Under the pieces are notes generated by a model that did not search any database, was not told where the DNA came from, and was given only the letters and a program-made list of their open reading frames with translations. From positions 1-17,304 of the forward strand of contig CACVAV010000310.1 in assembly GCA_902727945.1 (NCBI GenBank): a stretch of 17,304 bases of DNA, written 5' to 3'. Source of the stretch: an uncultured Thiotrichaceae bacterium (GTDB lineage Bacteria; Pseudomonadota; Gammaproteobacteria; Thiotrichales; Thiotrichaceae). Position numbers and translations under genes: made by a program. Below are positions 7,756 to 16,186 of the stretch, piece by piece; the stretch's first letter is position 1; every line of letters begins with the position of its first letter.

Positions 7756-9059
7756 ACAGTCGGGTTGTAGCGGCAAAGGTTTTATTAAAAGTGGTCTATC
7801 AGGGTGAGTCACTGACAGATGTGTTGCAGCACGCGACTGTGCAAACTTTATCGCCGCGTGATCAGGCCTGGGTGAGGAATGTTTGTTTTGGCAGTATTCG
7901 CTGGCATGGTCGTTTAGGTGCTGTGTTACGTCAATTACTGGCGAAGCCGATGAAAAAGGCAGATAAGGATATTGAGTGCCTGTTACGCATCGGGCTTTAT
8001 CAGTTGATTTATCAGCGTACACCGGATCACGCTGCTGTGAATGAAACCGTAGCTGCGGCGCGCAAGTTGAAAAAGGTGTGGGCCAGTCGCTTAATTAATG
8101 CGGTACTGCGGGGGTTTCTGCGCCGGAAAGAAGCGGTGCTGGAAGAAATAGATCAATTTGAGACGGCGCGTTATTCCTTTCCGCCCTGGTTATCAGATCG
8201 TTTGAAGCTGGCGTGGCCGGATCATTGGCAGTCTATCCTGGAAGCCAGTAATACGCAGGCTCCGATGGTACTACGTGTCAATCAGCGGTTGCATTCGCGT
8301 GATGAGTATCTGGCGATTTTGCAAAAGGCTGACCTGAGTGCAGCGGCTGTTGAGCATACGGATAATGGCATTGTACTGGAGCAGGCGGTGCCGGTTTATG
8401 ATTTGCCGGGGTTCGCAGCCGGTGCGGTTTCCGTGCAGGACAGTGCAGCGCAACTGGCCGCAGAGTTATTGCCTTGTGAGCCGGGGCAACGCGTACTGGA
8501 TGCCTGTGCAGCACCGGGCGGTAAAGCCTGTCACTTGTTAGAAAAGTATAATGATCTGGATTTGGTGGCACTGGACAGTAGTGAACGGCGTCTGGAGCAG
8601 GTAACAGAAAACCTGGAACGGTTGAAGTTGTCTGCTGCTATCGTGACAGGCGATGCTGCACAGCCAGAAAAGTGGTGGGATGGCCAGCTGTTTGATTGTA
8701 TTCTGCTGGATGCGCCTTGTTCTGCTACCGGCGTTATCCGCCGTCACCCTGATATTAAGTTGTTACGCAAAGATCGTGATATTGCTAATTTGCAACAGGA
8801 GCAGTCGGCTATTCTGAAGGCTGCCTGGGCAATGCTGAAACCGGGTGGTCTTTTGTTATATGCAACTTGCTCAGTACTTCCGGAAGAAAATGAGCTACAA
8901 ATTAAAGCGTTTTTGCAGGATACTGAGTCAGCCGTGCTGGAAATACTCAGCCAAAAGGGTAGTCAGCGTTTGTCTGTTGTTGGACAACAAATCCTGCCCG
9001 GCGATGCGGGGATGGATGGTTTTTACTATGCGTTGTTGAGAAAAATAACGCAGGATTAA
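7752..9059 (+). CDS. rsmB: 16S rRNA (cytosine-967-C5)-methyltransferase RsmB, TTG start
   Basis: Methylates C967 of 16S rRNA using S-adenosylmethionine. The 435-residue protein has an N-terminal NusB-like RNA-binding domain (about 1-130). The Rossmann methyltransferase domain shows SAM motif I DACAAPGGKACHLLE (250-264). Motif IV is LDAPCSATGVIRRHP (Cys323) and motif VI is YATCSVLPEENE (Cys373), the two catalytic cysteines of this class. The start is a TTG overlapping the fmt stop (TTGA), with AAGGA 9 nt upstream. It yields NSRVVAAKVLLKVVYQG, which aligns with the usual RsmB start, so the TTG is credible. The next gene starts 1 bp after its stop. Confidence 0.96.
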   Translation: MNSRVVAAKVLLKVVYQGESLTDVLQHATVQTLSPRDQAWVRNVCFGSIRWHGRLGAVLRQLLAKPMKKADKDIECLLRIGLYQLIYQRTPDHAAVNETVAAARKLKKVWASRLINAVLRGFLRRKEAVLEEIDQFETARYSFPPWLSDRLKLAWPDHWQSILEASNTQAPMVLRVNQRLHSRDEYLAILQKADLSAAAVEHTDNGIVLEQAVPVYDLPGFAAGAVSVQDSAAQLAAELLPCEPGQRVLDACAAPGGKACHLLEKYNDLDLVALDSSERRLEQVTENLERLKLSAAIVTGDAAQPEKWWDGQLFDCILLDAPCSATGVIRRHPDIKLLRKDRDIANLQQEQSAILKAAWAMLKPGGLLLYATCSVLPEENELQIKAFLQDTESAVLEILSQKGSQRLSVVGQQILPGDAGMDGFYYALLRKITQD

Positions 9060-9060
9060 G

Positions 9061-9672
9061 ATGAAAATGATAATAAAAAGTTTTTTCAAAAGCAGATCTG
9101 CATGGCTGCTTTTGGGTCTGATGTGGGCTGCTTTGCTATTTCCGGTGACTGCTGCTGTTGCAGAAGAACGGATTACTGTTCATGACTTCGTGCTTTATGA
9201 TGGGGATAGCAGAGAGCAACTGGTAGCCAGTGTGCGTTTTGATTATCATCTGACGAAGTACCTGCGTGACAGTTTGCGGAATGGTATTACTTTGCGCAGT
9301 GAAACCCGCTTTGATCTGATGTGGCACAGTGACTGGTGGTGGAATAAAACACAAACACTGGATCGTGTGGTCAGTGAATTGAAATACCATGCACTGACCG
9401 GACAGTATCAATTAGTTAATAAAACCACGAATGCGAACTGGAATTTTTCAAATTTGGCGACGGCGTTGCAGCAATTGGGCAGGCTGGATAAGTACAAATT
9501 GCCAGCATTGCCAGAGTCAGCTTTTACCGGAGACGCTGCTATTTATATTGAATCGAGGCTGGAGCCTCGTGCTTCTGAGTCGCTGGGCGTGTCAGCCAAA
9601 CTGGCAGCCTTATTTTCTAATGAAAAACATGAATTGATTAGTCAGGGAGTAATGTGGCCGCTGACACCCTGA
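9061..9672 (+). CDS. DUF4390 family protein, exported or membrane-anchored
   Basis: A 203-residue protein with a basic N-terminus (MKMIIKSFFKSR) and one hydrophobic segment (about 14-33) ending in VTAAVAEE, which could be a cleaved signal peptide or an anchor. The mature part has the features I associate with DUF4390: FDYHLTKYLRDSLRNGITL, ETRFDLMWHSDWWW and a Tyr/Leu-rich region. The ending is GVMWPLTP. No catalytic motif is visible. The ATG is 1 bp after the rsmB stop, with AGGA 5 nt upstream. The last 19 bp overlap the start of ntrY. Placement directly before a membrane sensor kinase suggests an extracytoplasmic partner or modulator of that kinase, but this is inference from position only. 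Family assignment is from recall of sequence features. Confidence 0.8.
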   Translation: MKMIIKSFFKSRSAWLLLGLMWAALLFPVTAAVAEERITVHDFVLYDGDSREQLVASVRFDYHLTKYLRDSLRNGITLRSETRFDLMWHSDWWWNKTQTLDRVVSELKYHALTGQYQLVNKTTNANWNFSNLATALQQLGRLDKYKLPALPESAFTGDAAIYIESRLEPRASESLGVSAKLAALFSNEKHELISQGVMWPLTP

Positions 9673-11897
9673 AAAGAGTCCTGTTCAGATGGCTCCCTAT
9701 TGCTTTCATAGGCATTTTGCTGGTCGTTTCACTCAGCTTTCTGCATGTGGCGATGAACAATCCGGAGTATTCTGATCGTTATACACAGGCACTGATTTAT
9801 CTGAATGGTTTTATCCTGTTGCTGCTCAGTGTCGCCATCCTGGTTAATCTGGTCAGGGTCATCTATCAATGGCATATGCGTCAGGCCGGGTCGCGTTTCA
9901 CCTTACGCCTGATGGCCGGGTTTCTGGTGTTGACCTTGTTGCCGGTTGTTGTCGTCTCCATGTTTTCGATGAACTTTATTGGTAAAAATATCAGCCAGCA
10001 ATTGGATGGTCAGGTTGAAAGTGCTTTGGATGATGCGGTGGAATTATCGCGGATTTCATTATCTGCCCGTAGTCGCGGTCATTTACAGCAGCTCTTTTTA
10101 TTGGGTGATCGTCTGGGGGGGAAGCGCAGGCTTGAAATTTCATCGCTAATGGATAGTTGGCGTGTTCGTAGCGGCGCTTATGAAGCGATCTTGCTGAGTA
10201 ATGATCTTAGTTATGTGGTTACTAGTAATGATAATCTGGGGGGGCTGGTTTCGTTGTTTGCTGGTGAGGAATTGTTCAAAGAGCTTTCCAGTAACCGGAC
10301 ATTATCAAAGATCGAGACCTCCGCAGACGAAGGTATTTTTTCCCGTGTTGCCATTCGCGTAGTTTACGGTATTGACAATCAACAAGGTGTGCTCACTGCG
10401 CTATTCCCGTTTTCCAAACGCGAAAGAGTGCTTTCTCAGAGTGTTGCTACGGTGCGTGATGACTATAAAGAAATCAGCTTTGGCCGTGACATACTACGTA
10501 AGGCGTTCCGTGTTGCGCTGGCTGTCATTGTTGTTTTGAGTGTTTTATTTGCCTTGTGGGCGGCCTTCATTTTCTCCCGCCGTCTTACGCAGCCGGTCAG
10601 GGACTTGGTCGAAGGTACTCTGGCAGTGGCTTCGGGTGATCTGGAAAAAAAATTGCCGGTATCCGATCGGGACGATTTTAGTCTTCTGGCCCGTTCTTTT
10701 AATACCATGACCAAACGTTTGTCGAATGTACAGGATGAAAGAGAACAGGCGCGTACTCAGCTTCAGCAGGAGCATGATTATCTGGATGTGGTGTTAGGTC
10801 ATCTGTCCTCCGGTGTCGTGACGCTGGATGAGAATATGATTATCCGCCGGGTGAATGCTTCAGCAGACCGTATTCTGAGTGGGCCGATGCAGGAGCAGGT
10901 CGGAAAAAGCTTTGCTGAGGTGTGTGACCACGTGCCAACGCTGAAGCCTTTTCTTCTGGCATTGCAACCCTGGTTACAAAGTCTGGATCAGGATTGGCAG
11001 GATGAAGTGGATTTAAGTGCTGATGGTCACCGCAAGGTGTTGATGTGCCGGGGAGCCGGTTTGCCTGAGAATGATATGCAGCAGCAAGGCTATGTATTAG
11101 TATTCGAGGATGTCAGTGACGTTTTGCAAGCTGAACATGATGCGGCCTGGGGTGAAGTAGCTCGCCGTCTGGCGCATGAAATCAAGAACCCTCTGACACC
11201 CATTCAGCTGTCTGCGGAACGGTTATCACGTAAACTCGGGAAAGTGGTTGATGATGAGTCGGCTACCTTCCTGCACCGGATGACAGGCACTATTATTAAC
11301 CAGGTGGATGCGTTAAAGGAGATGGTGAATGCCTTTAGTGATTACGCCAAAGCACCGGCACTGAACGTTCGTCCTGTTAACCTGAATCAGATTATTACTG
11401 AGGTGGCTGCGCTTTATCAGGAGAATGAACAGCATGTTGAGTTGAAGCTGGCGTTGGCTGAAGCTATGCCGTTGTTACAACTTGATTCACACAGGATGCG
11501 TCAGCTATTAGTTAATCTGATAAAAAATGCACTGGAGGCCATTGGTACGGATAATACCGATAGGCGATATGCTAAAGGGCAGCTCACGATCAGCACCCGG
11601 GTAGAGGATCAGGCCGTTGGTTCGGGTATGCAAGGTGTCTTTTTGTTATTGCAGGATAATGGTCCGGGTATCCCTGAAGATATGCTGCCCCGGTTATTTG
11701 AGCCGTATGTTACCAATAAGCATAAAGGTACGGGTTTAGGGCTGGCCATTGTGAAAAAGATTGTAGAAGAACACGGTGGTGCATTGAGTGCAGGGAATCT
11801 GGAGCCGAAAGGCACTATGATAACTATTAGGTTACCAGTGGTGACTCAGGTAGCAGGGACGGGAAGTCGCTCATCTAAATATTCAAAGGAGAGGTAA
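9654..11897 (+). CDS. ntrY: NtrY-like membrane sensor histidine kinase, GTG start
   Basis: A 747-residue sensor kinase. Transmembrane segments lie near 15-33, 48-71, 86-109 and 285-307, with an extracytoplasmic domain of about 175 residues between the last two. HAMP spans about 308-358 and PAS about 375-490. The HisKA box GEVARRLAHEIKNPLTPIQL carries His508 as phosphoacceptor, the form typical of NtrY. The ATP-binding domain has NLIKNALEA (621-629), DNGPG (668-672) and GTGLGLAIV (692-700), so it looks catalytically complete. The start is a GTG inside the DUF4390 gene, 4 nt after AGGGAG. The overlapping ATG at 9652 is in the DUF4390 frame. ntrX follows 2 bp after its stop. The NtrY signal is not settled: nitrogen and redox/respiratory roles have been proposed in other bacteria. 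Symbol given by family resemblance. Confidence 0.88.
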   Translation: MAADTLKRVLFRWLPIAFIGILLVVSLSFLHVAMNNPEYSDRYTQALIYLNGFILLLLSVAILVNLVRVIYQWHMRQAGSRFTLRLMAGFLVLTLLPVVVVSMFSMNFIGKNISQQLDGQVESALDDAVELSRISLSARSRGHLQQLFLLGDRLGGKRRLEISSLMDSWRVRSGAYEAILLSNDLSYVVTSNDNLGGLVSLFAGEELFKELSSNRTLSKIETSADEGIFSRVAIRVVYGIDNQQGVLTALFPFSKRERVLSQSVATVRDDYKEISFGRDILRKAFRVALAVIVVLSVLFALWAAFIFSRRLTQPVRDLVEGTLAVASGDLEKKLPVSDRDDFSLLARSFNTMTKRLSNVQDEREQARTQLQQEHDYLDVVLGHLSSGVVTLDENMIIRRVNASADRILSGPMQEQVGKSFAEVCDHVPTLKPFLLALQPWLQSLDQDWQDEVDLSADGHRKVLMCRGAGLPENDMQQQGYVLVFEDVSDVLQAEHDAAWGEVARRLAHEIKNPLTPIQLSAERLSRKLGKVVDDESATFLHRMTGTIINQVDALKEMVNAFSDYAKAPALNVRPVNLNQIITEVAALYQENEQHVELKLALAEAMPLLQLDSHRMRQLLVNLIKNALEAIGTDNTDRRYAKGQLTISTRVEDQAVGSGMQGVFLLLQDNGPGIPEDMLPRLFEPYVTNKHKGTGLGLAIVKKIVEEHGGALSAGNLEPKGTMITIRLPVVTQVAGTGSRSSKYSKER

Positions 11898-11899
11898 TA

Positions 11900-13276
11900 A
11901 TGACAGCACAATTTATCATGGTAGTAGACGACGAGCCGGATATTCGTCAGCTGGTCAGTGAAATTCTGGAAGACGAAGGTTATCGGGTGGTTGTGGCTGA
12001 AGATGCCATTCAGGCACGTGAGTTGTTTCATCAACGTCAGCCTGATTTGGTGTTACTGGATATCTGGATGCCGGGACAAGATGGTATTTCGTTGTTAAAG
12101 GAATGGCGCGATGATGAGGTACTGAATTGCCCGGTGATTATGATGTCCGGACATGGCACCATAGAAACGGCGGTTGAGGCGACCAAACTGGGAGCTTATG
12201 ACTTCATCGAAAAGCCTTTGTCGATGGCCAAAATGTTGCTGACTATCGAAAATGGTCTGCGTACACAACAACTTGAGCAGGAAAATCAAGGGCTTCGCAA
12301 GCAAATTTTCAGTGATCAGGAGTTAGTTGGAAATAGCCGAATAATTCAACAATTACGTGATCAGGCTAAACGGGTGTCACAACACGAATCTTGTGTGCTG
12401 CTTTACGGCGAGCCGGGAGTCGGCAAAGAAGCCATGGCTCGTTATATCCATACACACAGCGCCCGCAAGGAGCGTCCTTTTAATAAAATAGTGTTATCCC
12501 GTTCCAATATGCCTGATATGGGCCAACAATTGTTTGGCTCAGTGGACAAAGGTAAGGTAAGCCATGGCCTGTTGGATGAATGTAACGCTGGTTTTCTGTA
12601 CCTGGCAGAAGTGTTTGAGTTGGATGATGACAGCCAGGCTCGTTTACTGGGTGCATTAAAAGATGGTTATTTCTTCCGCATTAATGGCCAGGAGCGGGTG
12701 GATTTTGATTTGCAGATAGTGGTTTCTGCCACGCATGATTTACAGAATGATGTGCTTGAAGAGCGTTTTAGTGAGGAATTGTATTATCTGCTGAATGTTG
12801 TGCCTATACAGATGCTGCCACTGCGTGAGCACCCGGAAGATGTGCCTGAATTGCTTAACTATTATGTGAGCAAGCTGACCGCTTTAGATGGATTGCCTTA
12901 TCGCCACTTTTCTCTGGCGGCTCAGAATTTTCTACGCAATCACCGCTGGCCAGGTAATATTTTAGAGTTACGGAATTTAGTGCAACGCTTACTGATTCTT
13001 GGCACCGACGTTGAAATTGATCTGGATGAGGCGGAAGAAGCTGTGGGGGCGATCATCCCGGTGTTTGCTGATGAAGTTGGGTACACGCCCGATAGCCTGT
13101 ACGATTTACCGTTGCGTCAGGCGAGAGAGCAGTTTGAGCATGATTATCTGGTCTATCAACTAAAGCAGGTGGAGGGAAATGTGAGCAAGTTGGCAGAGAA
13201 GGTGAAGATGGAAAGAACCCACTTATACCGTAAAATGCGCTCTTTAAAAGTTGATCCCAAAAAATATGGTCGCTGA
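11900..13276 (+). CDS. ntrX: NtrX-like response regulator with degenerate sigma-54 AAA+ domain
   Basis: A 458-residue response regulator, the expected partner of NtrY. The receiver domain (1-125) has the acidic pocket DDEPD and phosphoacceptor Asp54 in LLDIWMPG. The AAA+ domain (about 140-375) keeps Walker A GEPGVGKE (170-177). It is otherwise eroded. The GAFTGA loop after LFG is replaced by KGKVSHG (217-223). Walker B reads YLAEV instead of FLDEI (Ala236). FREDLYYRL is FSEELYYLL, losing both arginine fingers (Ser291, Leu297). Sensor II GNIRELRN is GNILELRN (Leu355). The Fis-like HTH (about 425-452, GNVSKLAEKVKMERTHLYRK) is intact. Spacing is 2 bp after ntrY, with GGAGAGG upstream. It probably binds DNA but does not drive sigma-54 open-complex formation. 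NtrX proteins lacking GAFTGA are known in alphaproteobacteria and Neisseria. Confidence 0.88.
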   Translation: MTAQFIMVVDDEPDIRQLVSEILEDEGYRVVVAEDAIQARELFHQRQPDLVLLDIWMPGQDGISLLKEWRDDEVLNCPVIMMSGHGTIETAVEATKLGAYDFIEKPLSMAKMLLTIENGLRTQQLEQENQGLRKQIFSDQELVGNSRIIQQLRDQAKRVSQHESCVLLYGEPGVGKEAMARYIHTHSARKERPFNKIVLSRSNMPDMGQQLFGSVDKGKVSHGLLDECNAGFLYLAEVFELDDDSQARLLGALKDGYFFRINGQERVDFDLQIVVSATHDLQNDVLEERFSEELYYLLNVVPIQMLPLREHPEDVPELLNYYVSKLTALDGLPYRHFSLAAQNFLRNHRWPGNILELRNLVQRLLILGTDVEIDLDEAEEAVGAIIPVFADEVGYTPDSLYDLPLRQAREQFEHDYLVYQLKQVEGNVSKLAEKVKMERTHLYRKMRSLKVDPKKYGR

Positions 13277-13305
13277 AAGCGGTTTAAGCACTATAATCTG
13301 CGGTT

Positions 13306-14679
13306 ATGAAAGTATTGATTTTAGGTGCAGGACAGGTAGGTTGTTCAGTTGCCGAGGTATTAGCGCGTGAAGACAATGATGTAACTATTGTTGACACGGA
13401 TGTTGCTGTCTTACGGGAACTGCGTGAGAAGCTTGATGTGCGAACTGAAGTCGGGCAGGCATCCTATCCCAGGGTGCTTGAGCGGGCGGGCATTGAAGAT
13501 ATTGACATGTTGATTGCAGTCACTAATAGTGATGAGGTTAATATGGTGGCTTGTCAGGTTGCCTTCACTTTGTACCGGACACCCACTAAAATTGCCCGTA
13601 TCCGCTCCTCGCATTATCTTCAGCACCCGCGTTTATTTTTACAGGAAGCCCTGCCGATCGATGTATTGATCAGTCCCGAGCAGTTGGTGACTGATCATGT
13701 GTTCCGGCTTATTTCTCATCCGGGTGCCTTACAGGTGCTGAATTTTGCTGATGGTAAAGTTCAGTTGGTGGGTGTGAAGGCGCTGGCAGGTGGCGCGCTG
13801 ATTGGCAACAAGCTGCTGGATATGTATGAACATATGCCCGGTATTAAGGCCAGCATTGCGGCAATATTCCGTAAAGGCAAAGCATTAAAAATAAAAAAAG
13901 ATACGGTAGTTGAAGTCAGTGATGAGGTTTTCTTCGTTGCCAGTCCAAAGCATATTCGCGCCATTATCAGTGAGATGCGCCGACTTGATAAACCTTATAA
14001 GCGGATTATTATTGCAGGCGGCGGGAATATTGGTAACCGGTTGGCCCGTTTGTTGGAGGAAGCTAAGTACCAGGTCAAAATCATTGAAAATAATACTGAG
14101 CGGGCATCGAAACTGGCTGAGCGCCTGGACAAAACCATAGTGCTTGAAGGTGACGCCTCTGATGAGGATTTGCTGATTGAAGAGAATATCGAAAACACCG
14201 ATGTTTATATCGCAGTGACTAATGATGATGAGGCTAATATTCTGTCGTCAATGCTGGCTAAGCGGCTGGGCGCACGCAGAGTCATGAGCCTGATTAATAG
14301 AATGAGCTATGCTGAGTTAGTCGAGCGTAATATTGATCTCGCTATATCGCCTCAGCAGATCACCATCGGTGCACTACTGACGCATATCCGGCGGGGGGAT
14401 ATTGTTGCGGTTCATTCGTTACGTCGTGGGGCTGCTGAAGCAATAGAAGTGGTGGCGCATGGCGATAAAAAAACATCGCGTGTGGTAGGTCGTCGTATCA
14501 GCGAAGTCAAATTGCCACCATCAACCATTATCGGTGCTTTGGTGCGGGGTGATCTGGTACTGATGCTTGATGATAACCCTGTTATTGAGGCGGGTGATCA
14601 TATCATTATGTTCCTGACCGACAAACGTTACATTCCTGCCGTGGAGAAATTATTCCAGGTCGGCGTTCACTTCTTCTAA
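13306..14679 (+). CDS. trkA: Trk potassium uptake regulatory subunit TrkA
   Basis: Peripheral NAD(H)-binding subunit that gates the TrkH potassium channel at the inner membrane. The 457-residue protein has the duplicated architecture of E. coli TrkA (458 residues). The first RCK N domain begins with MKVLILGAGQVG and acidic IVDTD (1-125), followed by a TrkA_C domain (about 140-225). The second N domain has IIIAGGGNIGNRLARLLEE (233-251) with IIENN, and then a second TrkA_C (about 370-457). Both glycine-rich nucleotide loops are intact. It starts 29 bp after ntrX with only a weak purine stretch (GCGG) before the ATG. It is followed 2 bp later by trkH. The ntrY-ntrX-trkA order is, from memory, also seen in alphaproteobacteria. 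Confidence 0.97.
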   Translation: MKVLILGAGQVGCSVAEVLAREDNDVTIVDTDVAVLRELREKLDVRTEVGQASYPRVLERAGIEDIDMLIAVTNSDEVNMVACQVAFTLYRTPTKIARIRSSHYLQHPRLFLQEALPIDVLISPEQLVTDHVFRLISHPGALQVLNFADGKVQLVGVKALAGGALIGNKLLDMYEHMPGIKASIAAIFRKGKALKIKKDTVVEVSDEVFFVASPKHIRAIISEMRRLDKPYKRIIIAGGGNIGNRLARLLEEAKYQVKIIENNTERASKLAERLDKTIVLEGDASDEDLLIEENIENTDVYIAVTNDDEANILSSMLAKRLGARRVMSLINRMSYAELVERNIDLAISPQQITIGALLTHIRRGDIVAVHSLRRGAAEAIEVVAHGDKKTSRVVGRRISEVKLPPSTIIGALVRGDLVLMLDDNPVIEAGDHIIMFLTDKRYIPAVEKLFQVGVHFF

Positions 14680-14681
14680 GT

Positions 14682-16136
14682 ATGAAATTTACAGTCATCC
14701 AACGCATTCTTGGCTTACTGATGATGGTTTTCAGTTTGACCATGCTGCCACCGATTTTGATTGGTTGGTTAATGGGCGACCCTGATCTGATGCCTTTTTG
14801 GGAAGGTTTTGCACTGATTTTTATTAGTGGTTTTATCTTATGGTTTCCTGTGCATCGTGTGCGGGGGGATCTGCGTTTACGTGAAGGCTTCCTGATTGTC
14901 GTCTTGTTCTGGGTGGTTTTGGGGTTGTCCGGAGCAGTACCCTTCATGCTGATCGATAACTTTGATATTTCTTTTTCCGATGCTGTTTTTGAATCGGTAT
15001 CAGGCCTTACCACAACGGGTGCCACCGTGATCGACTCGCTGGACTCTTTGCCACGCTCGCTGGCCTTTTACCGGCAGGAGTTACAATGGCTGGGCGGGAT
15101 GGGAATTATTGTTTTGGCCGTTGCTATCCTGCCTATTTTGGGGGTGGGTGGTATGCAGCTTTACCGGGCAGAAACTCCCGGTCCGATGAAAGACTCGAAA
15201 CTTACTCCCCGGATCACTGAGACTGCTAAGTTGCTGTGGTATATCTATCTGGCATTGACCATATTGTGTGCTGTAGCGTATTGGCTAGCCGGTATGGATT
15301 GGTTTGATGCGGTAAGCCATAGTTTTTCCACCGTGGCGATTGGCGGATTTTCTCCACATGATTCCAGTATGGCATTTTTCAATAATCCAATGATCGAAGC
15401 GGTGGCTATTGTTTTTATGTTATTAGCCGGTGTGAATTTCAGTCTGCATTTCATTGCATGGCGGAACCTGAGTCTACAGGGCTATTTTCGGGATTCTGAA
15501 TTCCGTATGTATATACTCATCATGTTTTTATTGTCTGTCGTGACCATTAGTTACCTTGGCGGGCAGCGTACTTCTGATATGACCTGGGTTGAAACGATCC
15601 GCCATGGGCTATTTCAGGTTGTCTCAATCGCGACAACAACAGGTTTTACCACAACGAACTATAGTAATTGGCCGGGTTTTTTGCCGGTGTTACTGCTGTT
15701 TGCCAGTTTTGTCGGAGGTTGTGCCGGTTCAACAGCGGGTGGAATGAAGGTTATTCGGTTTTTGTTGTTAGTAAAACAAGGTGGGCGTGAGGTAACGCGG
15801 CTAATGCATCCGAGCGCGCGAATTACCGTCAAGATTAATCGACAACCTTTACCTGAAAATGTGGTAGAGGCGGTATGGGGGTTCTTTGCTGTTTATATTG
15901 CGGTGTTTGTGGTTTTTATGCTGGGATTGCTGGCTGTTGGACATGATCAGGTGACAGCTTTTTCGGCGGTCGCAGCGACATTAAATAATCTTGGCCCGGG
16001 TTTGGGGGATGTAGCACAAAATTACAAAAGCATGGATGATTTTTCTAAATTGTGGCTGTGTCTGGCAATGCTGATGGGGCGTCTGGAGTTATTTACGATG
16101 TTGGTGATATTAACGCCCGCGTTTTGGCGACGCTGA
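14682..16136 (+). CDS. trkH: Trk potassium uptake channel subunit TrkH
   Basis: Inner-membrane potassium-translocating subunit, 484 residues, same length class as E. coli TrkH/TrkG. The N-terminus MKFTVIQRILGLLMMVFS matches the family. The four pore-loop selectivity-filter segments are all visible: TTTGATV (110-116), IGGFSPHD (220-227), TTTGFTT (318-324) and NNLGPGLGDV (435-444). The GGCAGSTAGGMK segment (345-356) is the conserved Gly-rich stretch after the third filter. It ends in LVILTPAFWRR. The ATG is 2 bp after the trkA stop, so TrkA and TrkH are probably made in step. In E. coli these two genes are unlinked; here they are adjacent. It is the last gene of the rightward operon. Confidence 0.97.
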   Translation: MKFTVIQRILGLLMMVFSLTMLPPILIGWLMGDPDLMPFWEGFALIFISGFILWFPVHRVRGDLRLREGFLIVVLFWVVLGLSGAVPFMLIDNFDISFSDAVFESVSGLTTTGATVIDSLDSLPRSLAFYRQELQWLGGMGIIVLAVAILPILGVGGMQLYRAETPGPMKDSKLTPRITETAKLLWYIYLALTILCAVAYWLAGMDWFDAVSHSFSTVAIGGFSPHDSSMAFFNNPMIEAVAIVFMLLAGVNFSLHFIAWRNLSLQGYFRDSEFRMYILIMFLLSVVTISYLGGQRTSDMTWVETIRHGLFQVVSIATTTGFTTTNYSNWPGFLPVLLLFASFVGGCAGSTAGGMKVIRFLLLVKQGGREVTRLMHPSARITVKINRQPLPENVVEAVWGFFAVYIAVFVVFMLGLLAVGHDQVTAFSAVAATLNNLGPGLGDVAQNYKSMDDFSKLWLCLAMLMGRLELFTMLVILTPAFWRR

Positions 16137-16166
16137 TATGGACTGCCGTACTGTGGCAATCCATAT
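16136..16166. terminator. Possible bidirectional hairpin between convergent genes
   Basis: A 12-bp inverted repeat (ATATGGACTGCC / GGCAATCCATAT, one mismatch) with a 7-nt loop. It begins at the last base of trkH and lies 20 bp beyond the stop of the leftward gene that ends at 16187. On the minus strand the mismatch becomes a G-U pair. No T-tract follows on either strand, so it is not a textbook intrinsic terminator. Its place between convergent genes favours a termination or mRNA-end-stabilising role. Confidence 0.4.
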
Positions 16167-16186
16167 TGATTCATTGATGTAAGGAA

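Noticed and set aside
13292..13297. TATAAT just before trkA as a separate trkA promoter
   Set aside because: No -35 match at 16-18 bp, and the implied start would fall within a few bases of the ATG. The spacing favours readthrough from ntrX.
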